From Gammaproteobacteria bacterium (GTDB taxonomy: Bacteria > Pseudomonadota > Gammaproteobacteria > SZUA-152), in contig JAVVEP010000013.1 of assembly GCA_032250735.1 (NCBI GenBank), positions 1 to 64,000 of the forward strand: a DNA stretch of 64,000 bases, written 5' to 3'. Positions 1 to 7,520 of the stretch are shown in pieces. Each line of letters opens with the position of its first letter. The first letter of the stretch is position 1. The notes under the pieces were generated by a model. It was not told the DNA's origin. It made no database searches and worked only from the letters and a program-made list of their open reading frames with translations. The position numbers and the translations under genes were made by a program.

Positions 1-29
1 CCTTCCTGTTTCAAAATTCCCGGTGGTTT

Positions 30-488
30 TTACCCACTAATTCTGCTGAAGAGCCCTAATTTTGTTGCTACGAAAAATACCGGCGTGACCAGTTGAATCG
101 TTAAATCTTTCTGTAACTCATATTTTTCTGCCGCTTCTAATGCTTTTCTATACCAACGATTACTGTAACCAAGGATTTCTTCATCATCAGGCATAAAATC
201 TACAATTAAGCCATCAAGACGCATACGGCAGTTAATATCGTCTTCCATTGATTCTTTAAAACCGCGAGCTCTAAGTCTCTTTTGAAAATGAATCCATGCT
301 GGATAACCGATTACATGGGTAATTAAATCCACATCGTCAGTATAACGAACGGCTTCTTTAGTAACCTCATCCGTTAACAAAAGTCCCGTTGTGCAACCTC
401 CTAAAAAGGCAACCTCCTGTAGCAAATCATCACCAAGCGCCTTTGCCACCAGCACTAACATTCCTTGCGCCTGATTGTAAGCATTCAT
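30..488 (-). CDS. Nucleotidyltransferase (AbiEii/MenA-like), C-terminally truncated
   Basis: Resembles the nucleotidyltransferase half of AbiE-type systems. The N-terminal catalytic core is visible: Gly-Gly at residues 30-31 (FLGGCTTG), the acidic pair D52-V-D54 in RYTDDVDLI, and a third Asp near 97 in LIVDFMPDD. Members of this group usually continue after an 'ATKL' stretch with a helical C-terminal part. Here the frame stops nine residues after ATKL, so 152 aa is short and the protein is probably broken. The bases just past the stop, at the window edge, look like an IS21-type end. Its start overlaps the stop of the upstream gene by 4 nt, so the two are co-translated. Fold assignment is fairly sure; toxin activity is inference. 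Confidence 0.6.
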   Translation of the reverse strand: MNAYNQAQGMLVLVAKALGDDLLQEVAFLGGCTTGLLLTDEVTKEAVRYTDDVDLITHVIGYPAWIHFQKRLRARGFKESMEDDINCRMRLDGLIVDFMPDDEEILGYSNRWYRKALEAAEKYELQKDLTIQLVTPVFFVATKLGLFSRISG

Positions 489-1120
489 TCCCGTAATCTC
501 TTTTCCAAATCTTCAACAGCAAAAGCGCTTTCACGACCTCCACCTAGGCGAATAGCATCAACCAATGCAAGGAACCCATAAAGGCGAGGATCTTGTTTAA
601 CTGCCATAGGCACAGTCTTATACAATGGCTCAACGGCTTGTCCCTTTTCTTTCCCTATAGCATCAGGCCACACATAAATGTACTCCCCTGCCGTCATCAA
701 TTTACCCTCAAGAACCGGAGCTGCAATCGAGGTCGGGATACCCCTGACTATTGCCGAAGGTCTAGCTGGGTACACATACTTAATTCCATGTGCGATAAAC
801 TCTAAAAGCGCACCAACATTGGCCTTAGGAAATCCGCTTTTTCTGTCCAGCTTGGCCATCCCCACAGAAATACTTCGTTTCAATGAGGCATTCACTTCAG
901 ATTTACTTACCCCGGTTGAGGCTGCAAGACCACGATTAGAATAAGCTTCTGAAAGCAATTGCTCATATCCTTGAGCAAGAAAATTTTCATCCAACTCCCA
1001 GCCCTCCCAGTCATAAACATAACCCTTCGCAGGCTGAACCATTCCACTGTCCAGGTATTCCTTGGACTGCTGATCCAAACTAACCAATTTAAGCAATATG
1101 AAAATATCTTGACTTTTCAT
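485..1120 (-). CDS. Hypothetical partner of the nucleotidyltransferase (possible HTH antitoxin)
   Basis: A 211-aa protein translated just before the nucleotidyltransferase, with an ATGA overlap. The first 90 residues contain a helical segment (about 55-90, LLSEAYSNRGLAASTGVSKSEV) that reads like a winged-helix or helix-turn-helix DNA-binding unit. The middle (about 105-160) is beta-rich. No transmembrane segment or signal peptide. The coupled order, DNA-binding-like protein first and nucleotidyltransferase second, is that of two-gene AbiE-like toxin-antitoxin or abortive-infection modules. I do not recognise the exact family, so the antitoxin role is inferred from context only. Confidence 0.5.
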   Translation of the reverse strand: MKSQDIFILLKLVSLDQQSKEYLDSGMVQPAKGYVYDWEGWELDENFLAQGYEQLLSEAYSNRGLAASTGVSKSEVNASLKRSISVGMAKLDRKSGFPKANVGALLEFIAHGIKYVYPARPSAIVRGIPTSIAAPVLEGKLMTAGEYIYVWPDAIGKEKGQAVEPLYKTVPMAVKQDPRLYGFLALVDAIRLGGGRESAFAVEDLEKRLRE

Positions 1121-1633
1121 AATTAATCAACTCCGTACGTCCTCCGTCCTCAAACAAAGGACAATCCTGACTAACAAGATAGGCATTGTCAAGCTATCAA
1201 TAGGATACGGAATGACTACAACGCTGTGGCCAAAATTACTGGACCACTACAGTTTAAACGGGACTGAAAGCGATGTTAATTGATGGAAAGTGATTGAAAA
1301 ATGTGGCGCAGAACGAGGGATTGATGCGCGCCATCCCTGGCGCCCACCCCGGCGGGGCCGCCTAAAGCGGGCTCAAGCCATCCTCTATCACATTTATTTA
1401 TATAACCATTTACAGGAACCCTGAAATCTCTGGAATTCTTCATTCCACAGGATCCGGTAACATTGACGAATAAACACCCGGAATATCCCAAATCTTCCCC
1501 AAAGTTGCGCAACATTTGAACCGCAGGGACCACTTCATACCCCCTCCAATGCGTTGCAATTACAACAGCCTTTGCTATATTAAAAACAACCTTGTTACTT
1601 TTTGTAACAGCTTGTTCTTCAACGAGGTGTACC
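1121..1633. other. Intergenic region with an IS21-like end remnant
   Basis: About 510 bases without a convincing gene separate the divergent modules on either side. Positions 1226-1250 carry a string (gtggccaaaattactggac and on) that resembles the internal repeats found at ends of IS21-family elements. A similar-looking string lies at 1-40. Positions 1320-1375 are G+C-rich with short inverted repeats. The right end holds the promoter region of the Xre/RES pair. A minus-strand frame at 1276-1635 was judged spurious. The IS assignment rests on recall of family ends, not on a match. Confidence 0.3.
1593..1609. promoter_or_regulatory. Palindromic operator candidate of the Xre/RES pair
   Basis: Perfect 6-bp inverted repeat TGTTAC-ttttt-GTAACA, 25 bp before the antitoxin start codon. 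Xre-type antitoxins usually repress their own operon by binding palindromes at this distance, so it is the likely autoregulatory operator. Binding is inferred. Confidence 0.45.
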
Positions 1634-2044
1634 ATGCTCGCTACTCAACATGCTCAAAAACAGAGAACAACAGAGCGTTCAGAACAGGATCGCACTGAAT
1701 TAGCCAAAATGATCATGAGGCTGTTTGCCCACTGGGAACTCCCAGCAAGGGATCAGCTGGCCTTATTAGGCTTATCACCACGCAACCGCGCCGCACTGGT
1801 TAACTACCGGGCCGGAAAGCCCCTGGCCAACAGCCAGGATTTATTGGAGCGAGTCGGCATCCTCCTGGGTATCCACAAATCCTTACGCTTACTGTTTCCC
1901 CACAATCGCGAATTGGCCTATGCCTGGATGAAGCAGCCCAATAAGGCCTTCGATGGAAAAACACCAACCGATGTGATTACCGACTACGGTTTCGCTGGTT
2001 TATACATGGTACGTGCTTATCTTGATAAAGCACGCGGACAATAA
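1634..2044 (+). CDS. Xre/MbcA/ParS-type antitoxin (DUF2384)
   Basis: 136-aa antitoxin of a RES-type toxin-antitoxin pair. The N-terminal two thirds are helical with an Xre-like fold. The C-terminal part (from about residue 85, [20 protein letters not shown] through [21 protein letters not shown]) is the characteristic DUF2384 toxin-binding domain, with the 'W-(M/L)-x-x-P-N-x-x-F-x-G-x-T-P' signature. The start at 1634 is preferred over the longer frame from 1592 because an AACGAGG ribosome site lies 8 nt upstream. The stop overlaps the toxin start (TAATG), so translation is coupled. It neutralises the neighbouring toxin and probably represses the operon through the palindrome at 1593-1609. 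Confidence 0.85.
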   Translation: MLATQHAQKQRTTERSEQDRTELAKMIMRLFAHWELPARDQLALLGLSPRNRAALVNYRAGKPLANSQDLLERVGILLGIHKSLRLLFPHNRELAYAWMKQPNKAFDGKTPTDVITDYGFAGLYMVRAYLDKARGQ

Positions 2045-2742
2045 TGGACACGCTTTTTGACGGCATTACCATCACGGATTTTCATGATGATACCTTCCGC
2101 AACATTGTCTCCATGCGCGTGTCAGAAAACCTGTTTGATGACATTACCGATACGCCCGAAACTGCCGATTTAGCAACCGCTGTAGAAGTCGGCGCAAAAC
2201 CGCACACACATACTTCACACCAGCCGATCATCGATCGCCCCTTCGAGGAAGCGACCTACCATGAAGCGATTAAGTATCCCTTCGACACCTGGACGAAGAC
2301 ACGATACTCCGATGGTACCTATGGGGTGTGGTACGGAACTGATTCACTGCAAACCAGTATTTATGAAACAGTACACCACTGGCGCAAAGGCTTACTTGAA
2401 GATGCTGGCTGGGAAGATGTTGAAGGCGTAATCAGCGAGCGCAAAGTTTATAACGTGAGAATTGATGCAGGCTTACTTAACTTCCTGCCCAGGCTCGACG
2501 CCTTCCCTTCACTCATAGACCCGGAGCATTACCACTATACCCACCAGATCGGCGCACGCATTAAACATGACGGGCATCCCGGCCTCATCAGTCGATCAGC
2601 CCGCTGTGAGGGTACTGTTTATGCCATCTTTAACGCACGAGTATTATCAAACCCAAGGCCCGCATGCTTTCTCTCCTATCGTATTGAATCCGGGTCGGTA
2701 AGCATTGAGCGCCAGCCAGGTGAAATCATATTGAGAATATAA
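2044..2742 (+). CDS. RES-domain toxin (NAD+-degrading)
   Basis: 232-aa RES-family toxin. The RES domain spans about residues 60-225. Visible family residues are R87-Y88 (TRYSDGTYG), Y97 (VWYGT), E109 (SIYETVHHW) and Ser around 183-185 (LISRSARCEG), which together give the domain its name (Arg-Glu-Ser). Characterised members deplete cellular NAD+ by glycohydrolysis or phosphorolysis. The preceding gene encodes the cognate DUF2384 antitoxin with a one-base overlap. The N-terminal ~60 residues are longer than in minimal RES toxins. A bidirectional terminator follows at about 2839-2857. Function is well supported by family; activity in this host is inferred. Confidence 0.85.
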   Translation: MDTLFDGITITDFHDDTFRNIVSMRVSENLFDDITDTPETADLATAVEVGAKPHTHTSHQPIIDRPFEEATYHEAIKYPFDTWTKTRYSDGTYGVWYGTDSLQTSIYETVHHWRKGLLEDAGWEDVEGVISERKVYNVRIDAGLLNFLPRLDAFPSLIDPEHYHYTHQIGARIKHDGHPGLISRSARCEGTVYAIFNARVLSNPRPACFLSYRIESGSVSIERQPGEIILRI

Positions 2743-2768
2743 TCGTACGCGGCCACCTGCGGCTGTCC

Positions 2769-2831
2769 CGTTTGTCTTTCCTGACAAACGGTTGAACCCG
2801 GGTTCAAATCCAGATCCCGCCCTTCGCCGCA
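2769..2831 (+). other. Perfect hairpin plus tRNA-3'-end-like remnant
   Basis: Positions 2769-2791 form a perfect 9-bp stem (CCGTTTGTC, loop tttcct, GACAAACGG). Next comes the 16-bp palindrome TTGAACCCGGGTTCAA (2792-2807). The bases after it (GGTTCAAATCC ... CGCCGCA) resemble a T-loop and acceptor end, but no full cloverleaf can be drawn. This may be a decayed tRNA fragment or attachment-site relic between the toxin module and the intact tRNA-Ser. Confidence 0.3.
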
Positions 2832-2863
2832 TAAAAAAGGCCCCGACAGGCGGGGCCATTTTT
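2832..2863. terminator. Bidirectional intrinsic terminator
   Basis: Stem GGCCCCG (2839-2845) / CGGGGCC (2851-2857) with loop acagg, preceded by six A and followed by a T-run. It can serve the RES toxin on the plus strand and the tRNA-Ser on the minus strand. Confidence 0.8.
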
Positions 2864-2866
2864 ATG

Positions 2867-2954
2867 TGGCGGAGAGCGAGGGATTCGAACCCCCGGAGGG
2901 TTGCCCCTCAACGGTTTTCAAGACCGCCGCTTTCGGCCGCTCAGCCAGCTCTCC
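2867..2954 (-). tRNA. tRNA-Ser (anticodon UGA)
   Basis: 88-nt class II tRNA including an encoded CCA end. Acceptor arms GGAGAGC and GCTCTCC pair with G as discriminator. The anticodon loop CTTGAAA gives UGA. A long variable arm (TTGAGGGGCAACCCTC region) and the T-loop GGTTCGAATCC are present. It reads UCA-type serine codons. The toxin-antitoxin genes lie against its 3' side, the side at which islands commonly integrate. Confidence 0.95.
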
Positions 2955-3187
2955 GGTTTGATGCATTGTGACCTTGCCGGCGCTGATTGAGACGGGCGGC
3001 CACTTGAAATCGACGTATCCGCCCCCAGTTCAGGCAAGGCCGGCAATCATACTGAATCGACCCGGCTATTGCCAGAGCAATGCAGCGGGTTTGACCCGCA
3101 TATAGACGGAACTTATACTCCCGCACTGGTCAAATTGGACTGAATAACAATACATTAGCACCTACAAACCGTGGAGGTTTACCCCTG

Positions 3188-3859
3188 ATGAATCCGAATC
3201 CTACTGTTATCTCCGGCGCCTCGTCCTCGGCGTTGGCGACCAACAAGCTGATCCGAAATACCTACATGCTGCTGTCGATGACCCTGCTGTTCAGCGTCGT
3301 GACGGCGGGTGCATCGGTGGCCCTGAATCTGCCGCACCCCGGCCTGATCATTACCCTGGTCGGCTATTTCGGTCTGTTGTTCCTGACCCAGAAATTCAGC
3401 AACAGCGCCCTGGGTCTGGGCTTTGTGTTTGCCCTGACCGGCTTTATGGGGCTGACACTCGGCCCTATCATTGGCCACTACCTGAACATGCCTAACGGCA
3501 CGCAGACGGTGATGACGGCGCTGGGCGGTACCGGTGCGATCTTCCTGGGTCTTTCCGGCTATGCGCTGACTACCCGCAAGAACTTCAGCTTCATGGGTGG
3601 TTTCCTGATGGCCGGTATCCTGGTGGCCTTCCTGGCCGGTCTGGGCGCGGTGATCTTTCAGATGCCGATGCTGTCGCTGGCCGTGTCCGCCATGTTCGTG
3701 ATGCTGATGAGCGCCCTGATCCTGTATCAAACCAGCTCGATGATTCACGGCGGCGAGACCAATTACATCATGGCGACGGTGACGCTGTATGTGAGCATCT
3801 ACAACCTGTTTACCAGTCTGCTACATCTGCTGAGCGCCTTCGGTGGTAGTGACGACTAA
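3188..3859 (+). CDS. Bax inhibitor-1/YccA-family membrane protein
   Basis: 223-aa integral membrane protein of the BI-1/YccA/TMBIM family. About seven hydrophobic segments are visible from residue 28 onward. The YccA-like N-terminus (LATNKLIRNTYMLLSMTLLFS) and the C-terminal 'YVSIYNLFTSLLHLLSAFGG' are family hallmarks. In E. coli, YccA is a substrate and modulator of the FtsH membrane protease; other members act as pH-gated ion channels. The start is supported by a GGAGG-like site upstream (3173-3177). It stands alone, ended by a strong terminator at about 3946-3983. Confidence 0.88.
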   Translation: MNPNPTVISGASSSALATNKLIRNTYMLLSMTLLFSVVTAGASVALNLPHPGLIITLVGYFGLLFLTQKFSNSALGLGFVFALTGFMGLTLGPIIGHYLNMPNGTQTVMTALGGTGAIFLGLSGYALTTRKNFSFMGGFLMAGILVAFLAGLGAVIFQMPMLSLAVSAMFVMLMSALILYQTSSMIHGGETNYIMATVTLYVSIYNLFTSLLHLLSAFGGSDD

Positions 3860-3945
3860 AAGCGACGACAGAGAGCGACGACCAAGCGGTCCTGGCTTGC
3901 CTTCTGAGGCGTAGTCAATACAGCACAATAAACAGCCGTTAATAA

Positions 3946-3983
3946 AAAGCCCCGCATCCCTATTCAGGCTGCGGGGCTTTTTT
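3946..3983. terminator. Bidirectional intrinsic terminator
   Basis: Stem AAAGCCCCGCA (3946-3956) / TGCGGGGCTTT (3970-3980) with a T-run after it and an A-run before it. It separates the converging YccA-like gene and the minus-strand hypothetical gene. Confidence 0.85.
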
Positions 3984-4019
3984 ATGCCCTTTACTCAGGC
4001 GCGCTGGCTATGCTTTGGC

Positions 4020-4613
4020 TCAGGCCGGCTTTATCGAAAACACATCCCGCACCACGGGACGGATGCGCTCGACCAGTTCCGGTGCCTCAATATCCATCAC
4101 CTGTTCCAGCACCCACTTGTCGTCACTGATCGCCATGATCTCGGCTACATTTTTTGCCAGATAGCGCAGGAAATCGTAGCCGGGGCCGTCGTCATCAAAT
4201 CCGCATTCGGCATAACTCGCCAGACGGTCGTTGAGCCGGGCAATAAATGCCGCGCGGTAATCACCCGGCCCCAGCAGCTCAAGCTGGTTGGTCTCGATGG
4301 TGGTGGCAATTTCGTTGGCGATACCATTGATGAGCACGGCGCGGTCCTCCTCGGGCACCTCGCCGTAGATCATCCGGTCGGTGATGTGCAGCATAAAGAT
4401 ACAGAACTCGGCGATCACATCAATGGCCTGGGTGTCTTCGCGAAAACGGAAGTTCTGCTTTTCCATGCGCGTGAAAGCCTCCTTGGCCAGCTTCCAGATA
4501 TTGATGGCCACCACGCTGCACAGGTTCGCCTGCGTCTTTTCCCGGGCAGAACCTTCACGATTGCGCGCCGAGCGTTTGGAACGATGCCAACGTGTCTTGA
4601 GTCTTACTGCCAT
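4020..4613 (-). CDS. Conserved hypothetical protein, helical, 197 aa
   Basis: I do not recognise a named family. The first ~28 residues are strongly basic (KTRWHRSKRSARNREGSAREK). The rest is helical and acidic, ending in a C-terminal segment (RIRPVVRDVF). No transmembrane segment, signal peptide or metal motif. Codon use and base composition match the neighbouring core genes, and the long overlapping plus-strand frame looks like its shadow. It is monocistronic, between a terminator and the repeat-bearing gap. Cytoplasmic by appearance; function unknown. Confidence 0.65.
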   Translation of the reverse strand: MAVRLKTRWHRSKRSARNREGSAREKTQANLCSVVAINIWKLAKEAFTRMEKQNFRFREDTQAIDVIAEFCIFMLHITDRMIYGEVPEEDRAVLINGIANEIATTIETNQLELLGPGDYRAAFIARLNDRLASYAECGFDDDGPGYDFLRYLAKNVAEIMAISDDKWVLEQVMDIEAPELVERIRPVVRDVFSIKPA

Positions 4614-4783
4614 ATCTTTCCCCGGTTAATGGATCACTGCGGCTATTGTAAATCCGCGGGCGCAGATAAGGTAGTTTATCGGCCCTCTCATGGTGTCTGC
4701 GGCGCTCATCCCAACCTGCCGGAGGTGGCAAAAAGCCCTATAATTTGGTGGTTTGCAGTCACCCTCAGGCTCGCTAGACTGTA

Positions 4784-4944
4784 ACCTGAGTCCGTGGTTT
4801 AAACGTGGATGCAGGGTGCAAGATATTGGTTTCACAGGGGATCAAAAAATCTTAGCTTCACCCTTAGGTTAAGCGGGCATTTTTTGATCCGCTGTGCAAT
4901 CAAGAGCTTGTGCCAGGCGCCGCGGTTAAGCCACGGATTCAGGT
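4784..4944 (+). repeat. MITE-like palindromic repeat, copy A
   Basis: About 160 bp. The ends form terminal inverted repeats: ACCTGAGTCCGTGGTTTAA at the left and, on the other strand, ACCTGAATCCGTGGCTTAA at the right. An inner 12-bp perfect inverted repeat GGATCAAAAAAT / ATTTTTTGATCC lies at 4839-4850 and 4879-4890. The left and right flanks both read GTA next to the ends, a possible 3-bp target duplication. A second copy lies inverted at 7142-7371. It carries no gene, so it would have to be mobilised in trans. It ends 17 bp before the start codon at 4962. Confidence 0.75.
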
Positions 4945-4961
4945 GTAAGTTGAGGTCACCC

Positions 4962-6059
4962 ATGCTCGATTTAAAAGCACTCACTGAGTCGGTTCAAAAA
5001 AACTGCCATATCTCCGATGCCCAGTACGCCGGGCATTACACCCTGTGTGTCTTCCTGCTGAAGATGCGCGAGTACTATCGCTGGGAGAAGGCGATCCCCC
5101 AGTCCCAATCGCTACCCAAAGAGGCCGTGGGTATCTGGCTGACCCAACGCGAACATGAGTGGGATGCACTGGACTCCCTGCCGCTCTCGGCGATCACCAT
5201 TGGCGACGAGTCATTCGGGCCCTTCGAGTCCGCGGCCATCAATCAACGCCTGAATCCGCTGGGCTATGTCTACAGTGGCGGCATCGGGGTGTTTCATAAA
5301 CCCTATTTTTTCCTGGGCAAACTGGAGAAAAAGGAAACGCAACACGGCATCACCCTGCTGGTATCCTCGGAGGAATATGCCCGCGACCTGGTCGCGCCCC
5401 CGGCCATGTTTCAGGACAACACCGTCTTTATCCGCAAACAGTGTTTGCGACGCGCGATCTGGGAGCGCATAGAGGAATGGCTGTTGAAAAGGCCGGCGGA
5501 GTCACCCGTCGCCCGCACCCTGGCGTGTTATGCCCCGCAAGGCCAGCTCGATGCGATCATCAAAACGGCGGGCGAGTTCTCTCCCGGCGCGCACAGTGAG
5601 GCGATGGAATCGATACTGGACCGGATTACCGAAAACGAGCTGGAATCCGTCTTCCTTCATGAGACTGGCGAGGCCCAGGCACAGCGACTGCTGGGGCCGC
5701 AATGGCAGGCCCTGCTCAGTGAGCTGCCACGTTCACAGGCGGAACTGATCGCCCGCGCGGTGCGCGATCATCTGGCCGACAGCCTCACCACCCTGCCCCG
5801 CCTGCTGGAGACCGAAAACGCGGCCTCCCTGCATTACTATTTCGCCAATTTTACGGGCATGCGCCGGGAACTGTTTCCACAGGCCGTACTGGCCTATCAG
5901 GCATGGGCCGAGTCTGGTAACCTCGAACCCCTCAAACGGCTCGGCCAGCATGGTCCCCAGCGCTGGCTATCATTGGCCCGGCAGATCCTTGCCCTGCACG
6001 ATACACACCGGACTTCGCTGGCCGCGGACATTGAGGCGCTGTTGCTGACGAATCCTTAA
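4962..6059 (+). CDS. Conserved hypothetical protein, 365 aa
   Basis: Large soluble protein without signal peptide or membrane segment. The N-terminus (NCHISDAQYAGHYTLCVFLL, then KMREYYRWEK) looks like a strongly conserved block. I have a weak memory of such proteins being named Sfum_1244-like, not a functional assignment. The C-terminal half (from about 200) is helical and includes SLHYYFANFTGMRRELFPQ. The frame is open from 4809, but those codons lie inside the MITE-like repeat. The ATG at 4962, with TTGAGG upstream, is the credible start. Its position among sulfur-oxidation genes may be meaningful, but function is unknown. Confidence 0.65.
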   Translation: MLDLKALTESVQKNCHISDAQYAGHYTLCVFLLKMREYYRWEKAIPQSQSLPKEAVGIWLTQREHEWDALDSLPLSAITIGDESFGPFESAAINQRLNPLGYVYSGGIGVFHKPYFFLGKLEKKETQHGITLLVSSEEYARDLVAPPAMFQDNTVFIRKQCLRRAIWERIEEWLLKRPAESPVARTLACYAPQGQLDAIIKTAGEFSPGAHSEAMESILDRITENELESVFLHETGEAQAQRLLGPQWQALLSELPRSQAELIARAVRDHLADSLTTLPRLLETENAASLHYYFANFTGMRRELFPQAVLAYQAWAESGNLEPLKRLGQHGPQRWLSLARQILALHDTHRTSLAADIEALLLTNP

Positions 6060-6118
6060 CAGGCTCTTTACCCGCCGTAATCCCAAAACCACTACACCCC
6101 GCAACCCACCACACACCA

Positions 6119-6559
6119 ATGAGTACATCCATGAACGATACAGACCTGGAGTTACAAAGCGGTATCGCCGCCTTCGAAGCCAAAGATTTCACCAGCGCAA
6201 TGCGCCTGCTTTCCACCCTCGCAGACCAGGGCGTCGCGGAGGCGCAATATCGCATGGGCATGATGCTGCAAAACGGCCTGGGCCGCGTCAAGAATACCGA
6301 GGCCGCCATCCGCTGGATGCGCGCCGCCGCCGAGCAGAATCACGCCTACGCACAGCATGGCATGGGGGTGATGTACCTGTACGGGGAAGGGGTCGAAAAG
6401 GATGAGGCTATGGCGGTGCAGTGGTTTCGCCGTGCGGCAGAGCAGGGGCTTCCCGGCGCGCAGATGACCCTGGGCATGATGTACGAAAATGGTCAGGGGG
6501 TGGAAAAGGATGAGCTCGAGGCCCGACGCTGGTACAAGCTGGCGGACGAAAACAGCTAG
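6119..6559 (+). CDS. Sel1-repeat protein
   Basis: 146-aa protein built from three to four Sel1-like repeats (about 36 residues each). The motif A-E-A-Q-Y-x-M-G-x-M-L-Q-x-G-x-G-V recurs at about residues 41, 77 and 113 (AEAQYRMGMM, AYAQHGMGVMY, PGAQMTLGMMY). Such solenoids are protein-protein scaffolds. No signal peptide is seen, so a cytoplasmic location is likely; a separate Sel1 protein at 39695-40411 is exported. The start could be 6119 or 6131; neither has a clear ribosome site. A terminator follows at 6600-6628. Confidence 0.8.
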   Translation: MSTSMNDTDLELQSGIAAFEAKDFTSAMRLLSTLADQGVAEAQYRMGMMLQNGLGRVKNTEAAIRWMRAAAEQNHAYAQHGMGVMYLYGEGVEKDEAMAVQWFRRAAEQGLPGAQMTLGMMYENGQGVEKDELEARRWYKLADENS

Positions 6560-6599
6560 CTGCGCCCAGGTCGATACCAAAATTTCCGCTCAAAAAAAA

Positions 6600-6628
6600 G
6601 GCCACTCAGATTGAGTGGCCCTTTTTTT
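6600..6628. terminator. Intrinsic terminator, probably bidirectional
   Basis: Perfect 9-bp stem GGCCACTCA / TGAGTGGCC (6600-6608 and 6612-6620) with a GAT loop. It is followed by seven T and preceded by eight A, between converging genes. Confidence 0.88.
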
Positions 6629-6660
6629 CGACAACTTTTCGACAGTTGAAACGGTGCGGC

Positions 6661-6858
6661 TTATTTATTTACCCATTCCGAAAAATTGTCACTGTTCTTG
6701 TCTTCGCCATCGGCATAACCGGCTTCGTAGGCGTCATTCACACGCTGCTCTTCCACTTTTGGATTTTGCAGATAACCACTGGCCCAACCAACAATATATT
6801 CACGGGAAACGCTGGCTTTTTCCATTTTATCAATGGCGGCGTAATAGTCTTGGTTCAT
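6661..6858 (-). CDS. Small conserved-looking hypothetical protein, 65 aa
   Basis: Acidic 65-aa protein with a regular pattern (YIVGWASGYLQNP, then AYEAGYADGED) suggesting two short helices. A good GGGAGAAG ribosome site lies 7 nt before the ATG, which supports it over the overlapping plus-strand frames. No cysteine, signal peptide or membrane span. It ends at the shared terminator 6600-6628. Family not recognised; function unknown. Confidence 0.6.
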   Translation of the reverse strand: MNQDYYAAIDKMEKASVSREYIVGWASGYLQNPKVEEQRVNDAYEAGYADGEDKNSDNFSEWVNK

Positions 6859-7141
6859 TCGATTCTTCTCCCGGTCGTTCGTCGTTTGAATTACAGTAAA
6901 TTAGATTATGCTTATGGTACCCTATCGAAACGATTTTGCAATCCGTTTTTCTCACTCCATTCCACCTATACATTCTACCTATAGAGGACGAATGTGAAAA
7001 ACGACACGCTAATTGATTCAGGCCCCCAGTCCAGGGCATTGATTTGACCCGACGCGGCGACAAATTCATACTTTCTACTCGCAGCTATACCGGCATTTTA
7101 GCCTCGAAATCGGCCCGCTACCGAACAAGTTTGTTAACTTT

Positions 7142-7371
7142 AACCTGAATCCGTGGCTTAACCGCGGCGCCTGGCACAAACTCTTGATTGTTCACCACAT
7201 CCATGTGGTTCACCCCTACGGGGCTTACGCGCCAAATCGCTCCTGGCGATTTGGTCCACAGCGGATCAAAAAATGCCCGCTTAACCTAAGGGTGAAGCTA
7301 ATATTTTTTGAAACCCCTGTGGAATCAATATCTTGCACCATGCATCCACGTTTAAACCACAGATCCAGGTT
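7142..7371 (-). repeat. MITE-like palindromic repeat, copy B (inverted, with insertion)
   Basis: Reverse-complement copy of the repeat at 4784-4944, with the same terminal inverted repeats (AACCTGAATCCGTGGCTTAA at the left) and the same inner GGATCAAAAAAT arm. It is interrupted after cttgattg (7190) by about 65 extra bases (about 7191-7255), then resumes with the conserved half. Apart from this repeat, the 660-base gap 6859-7520 shows nothing I can assign. Confidence 0.75.
7191..7255 (+). repeat. Hairpin-rich insertion inside MITE copy B
   Basis: Three consecutive stem-loops absent from copy A: ACCACAT-cc-ATGTGGT (7194-7209), CCCC-ta-cGGGG (about 7213-7223), and CCAAATCGC-tcctg-GCGATTTGG (about 7232-7254). 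The junctions fall exactly in the middle of the shared repeat. Either this is a repeat nested within the repeat, or copy A has lost it. Confidence 0.6.
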
Positions 7372-7520
7372 GAATAAAATCAATAAGATAAAATATAAGG
7401 CTTTCATCCAAGGCCAAGGCGAAAACCCTGCTCTGAATGGGCCTATATCGATCACCCCGGGCCTTACAAACCGGACTCACGATTCCGGCCACCCACGGCC
7501 AGCACCTGCGGAAGGATCAC

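Noticed and set aside
1276-1635. Minus-strand frame of 119 aa across the Xre/RES promoter
   Set aside because: Overlaps the promoter and operator region, has odd composition and no family feature.
3179-3748. Minus-strand frame of 189 aa opposite the YccA-like gene
   Set aside because: Extreme His/Gln/Gly content typical of the antisense of a hydrophobic membrane protein.
3984-4784. Plus-strand 266-aa frame
   Set aside because: Antisense shadow of the hypothetical gene at 4020-4613; no ribosome site and it runs into the repeat gap.
4809-4961. Longer start of the 365-aa hypothetical protein
   Set aside because: These codons lie inside the MITE-like repeat; the ATG at 4962 has its own site.
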